Source of the DNA: JACCQS01 sp963766765
Lineage (GTDB): Bacteria > Actinomycetota > Actinomycetes > Mycobacteriales > Geodermatophilaceae
Length of the DNA stretch: 64,000 bases
Assembly: GCA_963766765.1 (NCBI GenBank)
Contig: CAVYBR010000015.1
Coordinates: 62,001 to 126,000, forward strand
Direction: 5' to 3'
Numbering within the stretch: position 1 is the first letter of the stretch; the number at the start of each line of letters is the position of its first letter. A program made the position numbers and the translations under genes. Under the pieces are notes generated by a model. It worked only from the letters and a program-made list of their open reading frames with translations, ran no database searches and had not been told where the DNA came from. Shown here in pieces: positions 26,353 through 34,721 of the stretch.

Positions 26353-26927
26353 TCACGTGGATCTGGGTTGCAATCTGCAGTTGGCGTCCCACACATCGGC
26401 CATCAACTGTTCGCGTGTGACGGCCGTACCGGGTTCCTGGGCCAAGCGGGTCAACAGGTCGAATTCCTTTGCCCGGAGCACGACTTCGACTCCGGCAAGG
26501 GTGCATCGTCGAGCGGCTGTGTCGATCTGCAGTGCCCAGTCTTCAGGACCGGGGCAGAACCCCGGCGCTACCCCGACGAAGGTGCGCCCGGACCCGGGCC
26601 AGAAGTTCGGCAAAGCGGAATGGCTTGGTGAGAAAGTCGTCAGCGCCCGCCTCGAGTCCCACGACGACGTCCATCTCGTCTCGCCGCGCCGTCAGCATCA
26701 CCAGCACGCAACCGGGCTGAAGTCCGCATCTGACGGCAGACTTCCACGCCGTCGAGGTCTGGCAACCCGAGATCGAGCAGCACCAAATCGAAGGCGCGTG
26801 TGTTCGCCTCGCGCAGCGCAGCACGACCGTTTCGGTGCCAGCTCACGACGTGGTCATGCGCCCGGAGAGCCTCGCTGAGGGCACCACCAATCGTCTCGTC
26901 GTCCTCCACAATCAACAGGACACCCAT
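26353..26927 (-). pseudogene. OmpR-family response regulator, frameshifted
   Basis: Three consecutive frames carry the parts of one regulator. The receiver begins at 26927 with LLIVEDDETIGGAL and LVLLDLGLPDLDGVEV (phospho-acceptor Asp). It continues in a second frame with VLVMLTARRDEMDVVVGLEAG and DDFLTKPF. The winged-helix domain is in a third frame with LRAKEFDLLTRLAQEPGTAVTREQLMADVWD. The frame then stops at 26353 before the recognition helix and C-terminal hairpin, and the sequence below (to about 26250) only vaguely resembles them. No partner kinase is adjacent. The gene is broken or the sequence here is unreliable. Confidence 0.72.
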
Positions 26928-27044
26928 GACCGCGATGGTAGGGCGGAAGCTGGACGAGCCATTCAGGTTGGATACAGGTCTGCTGGGTCATCATGGATTC
27001 GGTTCAGCGAAGTACGCCGGACAGTTGACCTGAGGGAGAGAACA

Positions 27045-27368
27045 ATGCGAACCAGGACCAAGATCGGCATCGTCGGTGCAACGCTGGCGGCTGCCGCCGC
27101 CACCGGAACGGGCATCGCGACCGCAGGAGGGGGCGGCGACGATGACGCCACAGAGACGGGTATCACCGGCTCAGCTCTCGAGCAGGCCAGTGCAGCAGCC
27201 CTGGAAGCCACCGGTGGTGGCCGCGTGACCGGCACGGAGGTCGGCGACGAGGAGAGCTACTACGAAGTCGAAGTGACGCGGGACGACGGCAGTGCTGTCG
27301 ACGTGCAGCTCGACGAGAACTTCAACGTCGTCAGCAGTGACGCCGACGTGGAGAATCCAGACGACTGA
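27045..27368 (+). CDS. secreted PepSY-domain protein
   Basis: A 107-residue exported protein. It has a Sec signal (MRTRTKIGIVGATLAAAAATGTG...) and a ribosome site GGGAGAG ahead of the ATG at 27045. The mature part is very acidic and carries one PepSY unit: LEQASAAALEATGGGRVTGTE, then YYEVEVTRDDGSAVDVQLDENFNVV. PepSY domains are thought to bind or inhibit extracytoplasmic proteases or to sense ligands. It is divergent from the broken response regulator, an arrangement common for PepSY genes controlled by a two-component system. Confidence 0.8.
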   Translation: MRTRTKIGIVGATLAAAAATGTGIATAGGGGDDDATETGITGSALEQASAAALEATGGGRVTGTEVGDEESYYEVEVTRDDGSAVDVQLDENFNVVSSDADVENPDD

Positions 27369-27385
27369 TTCGCGTCAGCAATCGG

Positions 27386-28084
27386 TCAGGGTCCGCGCTC
27401 TGGCTTTCGCTCTCCGCGCGGCCTCGGTCCGCCGCGGTCGAGCCCCACCAGAGCCATGGACAACAGAACCACGGTTGCACCGAGAAAGAGCCCACCGATG
27501 ACATCCGATAGGTAGTGCACTCCTAGCGCCATACGCGTCCAAGCGACCGTCATCGCGAGCAGAGCCGCCGCGACAGCTAGTACCGGCCGCCATTGCCGCC
27601 GGACCGCTGGCCACAGAACTACGAGCAGGACACCGGCCAGCGTTGCTGAACCGGATGCGTGGCCACTCGGAAACGACAACCCTTTCGCGGCAACGAGCGG
27701 CTCCTCGGCGGTGGGCCGGATTCGTCCAACCAACTCCTTGAGCAGCGTCGTCAGCGGACTGACAAGCAGCGCCGCCACCAGAATGAACCAGGTCGTCCGC
27801 CATTGTCGGCGGATTGCGAACAGCAGTGCGACCGGCACAAGCACAACCAGCCGGAAGACCGTCAACCCGGGCGCAGTGAGTACCTCAAGAAGCGGGACTG
27901 GGTAACCGCCATCATCCTGAACATGTAGTGCACCTGTGACCGCAACATCCAGCCTGAGCAGCACGGGCGCCTGCTGACTCACGAGAACCGCGAGCACGGT
28001 AACCACGGCCGCACAACCTGCGGCGGCGAGTAGCAGATGCCGTCGCACAAGCACGCCCTCCCACTTCCGCTGTCCGGAGATCAA
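27386..28084 (-). CDS. PAP2-superfamily membrane phosphatase
   Basis: A membrane protein of about 232 residues with five or six hydrophobic segments and the three phosphatidic acid phosphatase motifs: KELVGRIRP (K-x6-R-P), SFPSGHAS (P-S-G-H with catalytic His) and RMALGVHYLSDVIGG (R-x5-H-x3-D). Such enzymes remove phosphate from lipid phosphates such as undecaprenyl diphosphate or phosphatidic acid on the outer face of the membrane. The frame starts at a TTG overlapping the kinase stop by 4 bases; an internal GTG 10-12 codons later is possible. It is the last gene of the RR-HK-PAP2 operon, so its expression is probably tied to that two-component system. Confidence 0.87.
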   Translation of the reverse strand: MISGQRKWEGVLVRRHLLLAAAGCAAVVTVLAVLVSQQAPVLLRLDVAVTGALHVQDDGGYPVPLLEVLTAPGLTVFRLVVLVPVALLFAIRRQWRTTWFILVAALLVSPLTTLLKELVGRIRPTAEEPLVAAKGLSFPSGHASGSATLAGVLLVVLWPAVRRQWRPVLAVAAALLAMTVAWTRMALGVHYLSDVIGGLFLGATVVLLSMALVGLDRGGPRPRGERKPERGP

Positions 28085-29445
28085 CTTGTGTGAGCGAGCG
28101 CTAACACGGCCACAAACACCGCGCCCGAAGCCGTCGAAGCCGGCCGTGAGACGACGTCCCCGCCGACCCCTCGAGCGATGCGACGCGACAATGCCAGGCC
28201 GAGTCCGGCGCCATCACCGCTGTGAAACCGGACACCGGGCTCGAACAGTGACTCACGATCGTGCTCGCCAAGCCCTATTCCGTCATCGGTGACGGTGACC
28301 TCAAGGTGACCATCCACTGTGGACACGTCGATCGCGACCGTGGCAGCGGCGTGACGCACCGCGTTATCGAGGATTGGTGCCAGTATCCGCACTACGAGTT
28401 CCATCGGCGCGGCCGCGGCCGCGCCACCGCTGTGATCGACCATGTCCACCTTCGGCCCCGACGCCGGATCAGGTTCAGATTCGGTGACCTCCTTCAGGGC
28501 GCGCCGCACGGAGTCCGCGATGGGACTGGGCTGGAAGGGACCTATCGTCTGTGCCCGGGCCAGAGTCATCAGGGCGGAGATCGTCTCGTCCATGGTGTCC
28601 GCGCACCGCAGCACCCGGTCCAGGGCATCGGCGACATCGTCGTCACCGGTCGACAGCTGGGCGAGTTCGGCCTGCGCCCGCAACGTGGCCAACGGTGTAC
28701 GCAGCTCGTGGGCAAGCTCGGAGCTGAGGCGTTGCTCGGCTCGAATGGTTCCGGCGACTCGGTCCAGCAGTCGATCAAGGGTCCGGCCCAGCGCCGCGAT
28801 TTCGTCACCGCCGGGCCCGGTGTCGAATCGGCGGTCAAGACTGTGTTCACTCCAGTCCGCCGCTCGGGCGGCCATGGCTGCGACTGGGGACAAGGCACGG
28901 TGGGATGTCCACCACGCAATCAGTCCGGCCGCAGCGACCAGGACCGCACCAAGAATCAGACTGACGATCAGGGCATAGCGCTCCGAGGCTTCGTACGGCG
29001 TCAGGTCCATAGCGACGACAACGACTCCAACGGCGGCGGCGCCCTTCCGGTCGGGCACCGGAACCGCAAGCAACCGGACCGAGTCATCGACCGTCACCGC
29101 CCGGGATACCTCACCTGTGGACATGTCCTTGATCGCAGACCCTAGGGCTCCCGTCGGAAAGGATCCGTCGATCAACCGCCCGTCGCCGTCGAACACCCAT
29201 GCGTTGCGGTCCAGATCTCCATTGGGCGTCTCCAGGATTGAGAGTTCGCCTGAGCCGTCGACGGTTAACGTGCCGAGGACGGCATCGGCGCGTGCGGACA
29301 AGAGCGCCGAGGTCTCGCGCTTCACGTTGGCGGCGAGCAGGAGTTGCACGGAGAGAATCAGCGCAACGGAGGCGACGAGAGTGATTGCCATCGCTTGAAG
29401 AACCAGACGCTGACGAAGCCCGGTCAACCGGACACCTTCGCTCAT
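28081..29445 (-). CDS. two-component sensor histidine kinase
   Basis: A 454-residue membrane kinase. Transmembrane segments are near residues 15-38 and 162-185, flanking an extracytoplasmic sensor of about 120 residues. A HAMP region (SHRALSPVAAMAARA) follows. The phospho-acceptor box is SSELAHELRTPLATLRAQ. ATP-binding boxes are ILDNAVRHA (N), VTDDGIGLGEHD (G1) and GAGLGLALSRRIA (G2). I chose the ATG at 29445, which overlaps the response regulator stop by 4 bases; the upstream frame is antisense-like and Arg-rich. It pairs with the regulator encoded just upstream. Confidence 0.9.
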   Translation of the reverse strand: MSEGVRLTGLRQRLVLQAMAITLVASVALILSVQLLLAANVKRETSALLSARADAVLGTLTVDGSGELSILETPNGDLDRNAWVFDGDGRLIDGSFPTGALGSAIKDMSTGEVSRAVTVDDSVRLLAVPVPDRKGAAAVGVVVVAMDLTPYEASERYALIVSLILGAVLVAAAGLIAWWTSHRALSPVAAMAARAADWSEHSLDRRFDTGPGGDEIAALGRTLDRLLDRVAGTIRAEQRLSSELAHELRTPLATLRAQAELAQLSTGDDDVADALDRVLRCADTMDETISALMTLARAQTIGPFQPSPIADSVRRALKEVTESEPDPASGPKVDMVDHSGGAAAAAPMELVVRILAPILDNAVRHAAATVAIDVSTVDGHLEVTVTDDGIGLGEHDRESLFEPGVRFHSGDGAGLGLALSRRIARGVGGDVVSRPASTASGAVFVAVLALAHTS

Positions 29446-30104
29446 CGCAGGACGAATCCGACTCCACGGACGGTGACGAGTTCTTGCTCGCACCCGACGG
29501 CGGCCAGCTTGACCCGAAGGCGTCGGATGAAGGAGTCCACAGTGTTTTCGTGCACGATGGCTCCGTCCGGCCAAGCCGCAGCCACGACCGCGCGCCGCCG
29601 GACCACCTCGTCAGATCGCCCAGTCAGCGCAGCTAGCATCCGGTATTCCGTGGGGGTCAGCTTGACTTCCCGCTCTCCGTTGACCAGGCAATGCCGCGCG
29701 GGGTCCAGCCGCAAGCCGTCGCTCATCGGTCTCGAGGGGCTCGCGCGCCGAGCCAGCGCGTCGATCCGGACCAGGAGTTCGGCGACGGCGAAGGGCTTGG
29801 TCAGGTAGTCATCGCCGCCGGAGTGGAATCCGGACACCCGGTTGTGTACCCCGTTGAGCGCGGTGAGAAAGAGCAACGGCGCGAGCTGTCCGTGAGCGCG
29901 TAGCGCCTGGCAGACATCGCGCCCATCGGAATCGGGGAGGCCGACATCCATGATGATCACCTCGACGCCCGATTCCGGCGATAGGAGCCGTACCGCGGAT
30001 TGACCGTCGCGGGCAATCACTACGTCGTGTCCGGCCAAACGAAGTGCTTGCATCAGAACGGATCTCAGCTCAGCGTCGTCTTCACACAACCCGACCCGCG
30101 ACAT
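29442..30104 (-). CDS. OmpR/PhoB-family response regulator
   Basis: A 220-residue response regulator. The receiver domain (residues 1-115) has the acidic pair CEDD (residues 7-10), phospho-acceptor Asp53 in IIMDVGLPDSDG, and the conserved Lys in DYLTKPFAV. The C-terminal winged helix has LTPTEYRMLAALTGRSDEVVRR and VDSFIRRLRVKLA, ending TVRGVGFVLR. It is the first gene of an operon with the kinase and PAP2 phosphatase and is divergent from the membrane protein gene at 30207. Confidence 0.92.
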   Translation of the reverse strand: MSRVGLCEDDAELRSVLMQALRLAGHDVVIARDGQSAVRLLSPESGVEVIIMDVGLPDSDGRDVCQALRAHGQLAPLLFLTALNGVHNRVSGFHSGGDDYLTKPFAVAELLVRIDALARRASPSRPMSDGLRLDPARHCLVNGEREVKLTPTEYRMLAALTGRSDEVVRRRAVVAAAWPDGAIVHENTVDSFIRRLRVKLAAVGCEQELVTVRGVGFVLR

Positions 30105-30206
30105 GTCACGAATGTATCCCGGGGACGGCTGTGGGCCGGTGCGCTGCGAGCGATTTCAGACGTGCAGTCAGGTTAGGGGCAGGTCCGCGATGCCAGCGTC
30201 AAGGGT

Positions 30207-31031
30207 ATGACGAATACAGACGCTCGTGACGCGACCCCGCACGTGGGCCGGCAACTGTTGAACAAGGTCCCAGAGGTCACTATCTACTTCTGGATCATCA
30301 AAATCTTGGCCACGACCGTTGGTGAGACCGCAGCCGATTTCCTGGCCGTCAACCTAAATCTGGGCCTGACGAACACGACGTACGTCATGGGCGCCATGCT
30401 GATCGTCGCGCTCGTCTTCCAGTTCCGGTCCAGACGGTATGTGCCTTGGCTGTATTGGGTCGTCGTCGTTCTCATCAGCATCGTGGGCACACTGATCACC
30501 GACAATCTCGTGGACAATTTCAGGGTGGCCCTCGAGACCACCACAATTCTGTTCACCATCGCACTCGCGGTGACCTTCGCCGCTTGGTACGCCCGCGAGC
30601 GGACCCTGTCGATCCACACGATCTACACGCCGCGCCGAGAGGCGTTCTACTGGCTGGCCATCCTGTTCACGTTCGCGCTCGGGACCGCCGCCGGGGACCT
30701 GGCCTCCGAGCGTCTCGGTCTCGGGTATGCGATTGCCGCGCTCATCTTCGGCGCCATGATCGCAGTGATCGCGCTCGCCCACCTCCGCTTCGGGCTCAAC
30801 GCCGTATTCGCCTTCTGGATCGCCTACATCCTGACCCGGCCCCTCGGCGCCTCGATCGGGGACCTGCTAGCCCAGACTCGAGCCGACGGTGGGCTGGGGC
30901 TGGGCACAGTCTGGACCAGCGCACTCTTCCTGGTCATCATCGCGAGCCTCGTGGCGTACCTGACGGTCACGAGGAAGGACGAGATCGCGCCGGCCGCGGC
31001 CGAAGTCTCCTCGGTCTTGCGCGAGGTGTGA
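30207..31031 (+). CDS. integral membrane protein of the COG4705 type
   Basis: A 274-residue polytopic membrane protein with about eight helices in two related halves. The family motif is KVPEVTIYFWIIKILATTVGETAADFL near residues 20-46; weaker repeats appear as FALGTAAGDLASERLGLGY and AYILTRPLGASIGDLL. Such proteins are widely found but have no assigned function, and the repeated G-E/D-x-x-x-D motifs suggest ion or small-molecule handling. It is divergent from the response regulator at 30104, so it is a plausible target of that regulator. That link is inference from position only. Confidence 0.75.
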   Translation: MTNTDARDATPHVGRQLLNKVPEVTIYFWIIKILATTVGETAADFLAVNLNLGLTNTTYVMGAMLIVALVFQFRSRRYVPWLYWVVVVLISIVGTLITDNLVDNFRVALETTTILFTIALAVTFAAWYARERTLSIHTIYTPRREAFYWLAILFTFALGTAAGDLASERLGLGYAIAALIFGAMIAVIALAHLRFGLNAVFAFWIAYILTRPLGASIGDLLAQTRADGGLGLGTVWTSALFLVIIASLVAYLTVTRKDEIAPAAAEVSSVLREV

Positions 31032-31053
31032 TGCGGCGCCGCCGTCGGGAGCG

Positions 31054-31767
31054 TCAGGTCACGTCGAGTTCGGCTACGAGATCGTCCAGCCCTTCGCCCT
31101 CGACGATGATCTGCCAGATTCCGGACTGGTCCAGTTCGACGATGATCTCCCCTGTCGCGCCGGCCTCGACCTCTACCTCGCCGGCGACGGCTCCGGTCGG
31201 GTCCTTGAGCTCGAGGATCCGTGGGCCGTCGGCATTGTTGGTCAGCTTGAACTCGATCCGCTCGCCGGTCTCGGCGCCGCCCGCCAACCCGGTGATGTCA
31301 GCCCCGTCGGTGGCTAGCTCGATCTCCCGGTCATAGCCGCTCTCGTCTGCGCCGCCGGCCGACTCGCCGTCTCCGGCAACGGTGATCTGCGTACGGATGC
31401 CGTCCCCAGTCTGGCCAGGCTTGCAGGCGATTTCGTACGTCCCGCCTGCCAGATCGACTTCCATCTCACGTGAGGTACCGGGACCGATGTTCTCCACCTC
31501 GCTGATGACCTTCGTGTACGCGCCATCGTCCTCGCCGTACACGTAGACCTCGGTCACGCTGGAGCCTTCGTTGGTGACGGTGAACGTCGTCCGTCCGGAC
31601 GGTAGTTCGACGCTGTCGAGCTCGCAAGAGTCGTCGGTCGCCGTGATCGCGACGGTCGAACCGCCGGACCCACCGGAGTCCGTGTTGTTCTCATCCCCGC
31701 CGCATGCGGCCACGAACGAAGCGACTGCGAGGAGCAGCGGTAATGCGAGGCGACGCCGTGAGTGCAT
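31054..31767 (-). CDS. efeO: EfeO-like cupredoxin lipoprotein
   Basis: A 237-residue lipoprotein. The signal peptide ends in VASFVAACGG. The first domain (about residues 35-130) is EfeO-type cupredoxin: VAITATDDSCELDSVELPSG, then TFTVTNEGSSVTEVYVY and GGTYEIACKPG. The second domain (about residues 145-237) is another beta-sandwich: FKLTNNADGPRILELKDPTG and GIWQIIVEGEGLDDL. Classic EfeO instead continues with an M75 peptidase-like domain, which is absent. It follows the FTR1-type permease gene on the same strand. It probably captures or oxidises ferrous iron for that permease. Confidence 0.75.
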   Translation of the reverse strand: MHSRRRLALPLLLAVASFVAACGGDENNTDSGGSGGSTVAITATDDSCELDSVELPSGRTTFTVTNEGSSVTEVYVYGEDDGAYTKVISEVENIGPGTSREMEVDLAGGTYEIACKPGQTGDGIRTQITVAGDGESAGGADESGYDREIELATDGADITGLAGGAETGERIEFKLTNNADGPRILELKDPTGAVAGEVEVEAGATGEIIVELDQSGIWQIIVEGEGLDDLVAELDVT

Positions 31768-31839
31768 GGACGAACTCCGATCGAGCAGGGGGCTGGCCGA
31801 CGAGGCGAGCCCGACGAGGCAAGCGGGGAGAGACAGTGA

Positions 31840-32721
31840 TCAGCGGTCCGAGGCAGGCGCCGGCTCCGGAACCTGTGCCTCGGAAGTTGCGGGCTCGCTG
31901 GCCGGTGCCGCTCCCGGCGCCGACGGCTTCGCCGGACGGAAGAACAGCACCGTGACGGGGACGATGTAGGCAGTCCACGCGATGGCCTGCAGCCAGGTGG
32001 TGGCCGGGGTGAAGTTGATCGTGCCCTTCAACAGCGTGCCGTACCAACTCGACGGCGGAATCGCGTTCGACACATCGAAGGCGAGCGAGTTGAGCCCAGG
32101 CAGGATGCCGGCTTCCTGTAGATCGTGCACGCCGTAGGAGAGGACTCCGGCGGCGACCACGATCAGCAGTGCGCCGGTCCACTTGAAGAACGTGCCGAGG
32201 TTGATCCGCAGCGCACCCTTGTAGAACAGGTAGCCGATCACGATGGAGGTGAGCAAGCCCAGCCCGGCCCCCAGCACCGGCTGGGTGCTCTGACCCGTGG
32301 CCTGGACCGCCGACCAGAGGAACAGTGCTGTCTCCAACCCCTCTCGGCCCACCGCGATGAATGCGGTCACGATGAGCGCACCGGTGCCCATTGCCAGCGC
32401 CGTATCCATCTGCCCGCGCAACTCCTTCGACAGGAACCGGGCGGTCCGGCGCATCCAGAAGATCATCCACGTCACAAAACCGACGGCGATGATCGAGAGG
32501 ATCCCGCCGAAGGCTTCCTGGGCCTGGAAGGTGAGGCGATTGGAGGTGAACGTGAGGAGCGCACCGAAGCACAGACTCAAAGCGATCGCAGCGAGTACGC
32601 CCCCCCACACCGGCGGGAGTCGGTCGCTTCGACCCGACTTGACGAGATAGGCCACCAGAATGCTGACGACCAGCGCAGCCTCCAGGCCTTCACGCAGGCC
32701 GATCAGAAAGTTGGCAGCCAC
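31840..32721 (-). CDS. efeU: FTR1/EfeU-type iron permease
   Basis: A 293-residue membrane protein with seven or so helices and the two hallmark iron motifs R-E-G-L-E, at LIGLREGLEAALVV (near the N-terminus) and AVGREGLETALFLW (about residue 135). These carry the iron through the membrane in FTR1 and EfeU. I placed the start at the GTG at 32721, which has an AGAGGGGGA ribosome site at good spacing; the upstream frame adds only 11 unlikely residues. The C-terminal tail is Pro/Ala-rich. With the downstream EfeO-like gene it makes an EfeUO uptake pair; no EfeB peroxidase gene follows. An iron box lies about 30 bases upstream. Confidence 0.9.
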   Translation of the reverse strand: MAANFLIGLREGLEAALVVSILVAYLVKSGRSDRLPPVWGGVLAAIALSLCFGALLTFTSNRLTFQAQEAFGGILSIIAVGFVTWMIFWMRRTARFLSKELRGQMDTALAMGTGALIVTAFIAVGREGLETALFLWSAVQATGQSTQPVLGAGLGLLTSIVIGYLFYKGALRINLGTFFKWTGALLIVVAAGVLSYGVHDLQEAGILPGLNSLAFDVSNAIPPSSWYGTLLKGTINFTPATTWLQAIAWTAYIVPVTVLFFRPAKPSAPGAAPASEPATSEAQVPEPAPASDR

Positions 32722-32750
32722 GCGGTTCCCCCTCTGGGTCGAGTCACGAA

Positions 32751-32769
32751 GCAAGTTAGCCTAACCTCA
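32751..32769. promoter_or_regulatory. DtxR/IdeR-type iron box upstream of efeU
   Basis: The 19 bases GCAAGTTAGCCTAACCTCA contain the full 13-base core GTTAGCCTAACCT of the DtxR/IdeR consensus TTAGGTTAGCCTAACCTAA, with 15 of 19 positions matching. The site is 30 bases ahead of the efeU GTG, so an iron-loaded repressor could block transcription of efeUO when iron is plentiful. Confidence 0.75.
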
Positions 32770-32907
32770 CCTGGGACAGCAAGACCCGAGCCGCTGGGAC
32801 CACACCGCCGGCGGTAGTCCAGGCTTCGGCAGTCGCCAACGCGGCAAGCTCAGCGACGCTGTTGCATGATCGCGTCCGTCGCCCGGTCCCATAGGAGGAT
32901 TCACCAC

Positions 32908-33249
32908 ATGCCGCGGTACCTGATCTCATTCGACGACGGTGCGATGGACCACATCTCGGGCGAGGAGTTGCCCGAAGTGAGTCGGGCCTCGCACGCAGTG
33001 GTCCAGGAAGCCAAGGACGCCGGAGTCTGGATCTTCGGCGCCGGTGTCCTGCGCCAGCAGGCGAGCATCGTCGGCACCGACGGGGCGATCACGGACGGCC
33101 CCGTACCCGAGACCAAGGCGGTCGTCGGGGGGTTTGCGATCATCGAGGTGCCGTCGCGGTCGGAGGCTCTGGACTGGGCTGCTCGCATCGCCAGCAGCTG
33201 CCGCTGCGCGCAGGAGGTCCGGGAGATCGGGTACGACCCGGACTCCTAG
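32908..33249 (+). CDS. YCII-family protein
   Basis: A 113-residue YCII-related protein starting at MPRYLISFDDG with a strong AGGAGG ribosome site seven bases ahead of the ATG. The ferredoxin-like fold is seen in the alternating pattern, with DAGVWIFGAGVLRQQ and the TKAVVGGFAIIEVPSRSEALDWAARI segment typical of the family (often annotated PhnB/DGPF). The typical YCII His-Asp pair is not obvious. Members near ECF sigma factors have been proposed to be regulators, but no sigma gene is nearby. Function unknown. Confidence 0.8.
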   Translation: MPRYLISFDDGAMDHISGEELPEVSRASHAVVQEAKDAGVWIFGAGVLRQQASIVGTDGAITDGPVPETKAVVGGFAIIEVPSRSEALDWAARIASSCRCAQEVREIGYDPDS

Positions 33250-33316
33250 CGCCGCGACGCCGACCTAGGCGTCTGAGCCTCCGTTCTTGCGTGCACCGAG
33301 CCAGAGCGAGCTGCGG

Positions 33317-33796
33317 TCAGATGCAGGCCTGGTCGACCATGCGATTTCGAAGGTGAGTGAGTTCGCGGATGGCTGCGTCTAGAAAGGGCACATGCGCCGC
33401 AGCCCCTTCCGGCCCGCTCCAACCGATCTGCGAGTTCCCAGGCTCGAGGCCGTACAACGCAATATCCACCCAGGCCACAACCTCGGGGGCCGGGGGTGGC
33501 GGGGACACATCCTCTGCCTCGCCTGAGCCGGGCATGAGCGCCGCGATCCGGGACCGCAGACCGGACAGCCTCTGTCCGGTGAATGCCATGAGCTGCTGAT
33601 CGGTCACCATCCAGGCCAGGTCCTCCCTCAAGTCGAACTCCCTGCCGATACCGGACACGGCTTCCTCCGGGTCCGCGGCCTGGCGCATCACGTCGATCAG
33701 CCGCTCCGGTTGCGAGAAGGCCTTGTCGATTGCCTGCAGCTGCTCCAGTTCGGTCAGGGTGTGAGCATGCGGTCGTCTCCTAGTAGGTCGTTGCAT
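33317..33796 (-). CDS. small protein resembling the GyrA/ParC coiled-coil segment
   Basis: A 159-residue soluble protein. I took the ATG at 33796, since upstream residues are antisense to the methyltransferase gene. Residues 15-85 (LEQLQAIDKAFSQPERLIDVMRQAADPEEA ... LAWMVTDQQLMAFTGQRLSGL) resemble the GyrA region that reads 'LDNIDEVIAIIRAS ... AQAILDMQLRRLTGLE'. The rest is Pro-rich and then an acidic helical tail. It has no tyrosine for DNA cleavage and none of the breakage domain. It may be a stand-alone dimerisation module or a gyrase-binding protein. Function is inference. Confidence 0.5.
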   Translation of the reverse strand: MQRPTRRRPHAHTLTELEQLQAIDKAFSQPERLIDVMRQAADPEEAVSGIGREFDLREDLAWMVTDQQLMAFTGQRLSGLRSRIAALMPGSGEAEDVSPPPPAPEVVAWVDIALYGLEPGNSQIGWSGPEGAAAHVPFLDAAIRELTHLRNRMVDQACI

Positions 33797-33938
33797 GCCC
33801 CGATTCTCCCCGAAAGGGCTGGCCAGCCGAGCATCTGCGTCGCGTGCAACTTCGGCCGTCGGCGCGCGCGTGGCGGCCGGCAGCGGCGGGGCTGAAATCG
33901 AGTGGCGACCACTACTTCCCGGAGATAAAGCTGTCGCC

Positions 33939-34670
33939 ATGACGATCAGCGATCTCTGGGATACCGAGACAGCCGAGCAGTATGACGAGACTGCAGCGTT
34001 CATGTTCACCCCGAACGTCCTGGATCCAGCGGTCGCATTCCTCGCCGAGATGGCAGAGGACGGCCCAGCCCTGGAGTTCGCGATCGGTACGGGACGAGTC
34101 GCGATACCGCTCGTGGAACGCGGCATCTCAGTGATCGGCGTCGAGCTGTCTGAGCCGATGATCGACCAGCTGCACCGCAAGAGGTCAGACATTCAGGTCG
34201 TCGTCGGTGACATGGCCACGAGCAGAGTGCCGGGGGCGTTTTCACTTGTCTATCTAGTCTGGAACGGCATCAGTAACCTGCGCACCCAGCCCGAGCAGGT
34301 CGCGTGTTTCCGCAACGCGGCACGCCACCTTGCACCGGGCGGCCGGTTCGTAGTCGAGCTTTGGATCCCGGGGATACGACGGTTTCCGCCCGGTCAGCAC
34401 GGCGTGCCGTTCCACATCGGTGAGCATCACGTCGGCTTCGACACCTACGACATGGCGACCCAACAGGGCACCTCGCATCATTACCGTCGCCACCCGGACG
34501 GCACGGTGACCTACGGCGCCAGCAACTTCCGATACATCTGGCCGGCCGAGTGCGATCTGATGGCGCAGCTGGCCGGCATGGCCCTCGAGCACCGCCTAGC
34601 GGACTGGGAGCGCAGCCCATTTACCGGCGAAAGCGAGAGTCACGTCTCGGTATGGCGTAAACCGGACTGA
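33939..34670 (+). CDS. class I SAM-dependent methyltransferase
   Basis: A 243-residue methyltransferase. The SAM-binding motif I is ALEFAIGTGRVAIPL (about residues 44-58), followed by VIGVELSEPMID with the acidic end of strand 2. Motif post-II is VVVGDMATSRVPGAFSLVYLVWN. RHLAPGGRFVVELW is the usual post-III strand. The ATG at 33939 was chosen because upstream residues are low-complexity and overlap the divergent gene. The substrate is unknown. It is divergent from the gyrase-like small gene. Confidence 0.87.
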   Translation: MTISDLWDTETAEQYDETAAFMFTPNVLDPAVAFLAEMAEDGPALEFAIGTGRVAIPLVERGISVIGVELSEPMIDQLHRKRSDIQVVVGDMATSRVPGAFSLVYLVWNGISNLRTQPEQVACFRNAARHLAPGGRFVVELWIPGIRRFPPGQHGVPFHIGEHHVGFDTYDMATQQGTSHHYRRHPDGTVTYGASNFRYIWPAECDLMAQLAGMALEHRLADWERSPFTGESESHVSVWRKPD

Positions 34671-34721
34671 GCGCGGTGTACATACTCGGGCGCGACGCGG
34701 CAGCTCGCATCTCGTCTCTGG

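Noticed and set aside
31032..31053. GCGGCGCCGC palindrome as a terminator
   Set aside because: Only 10 bases, no loop and no T-run; too weak to call.
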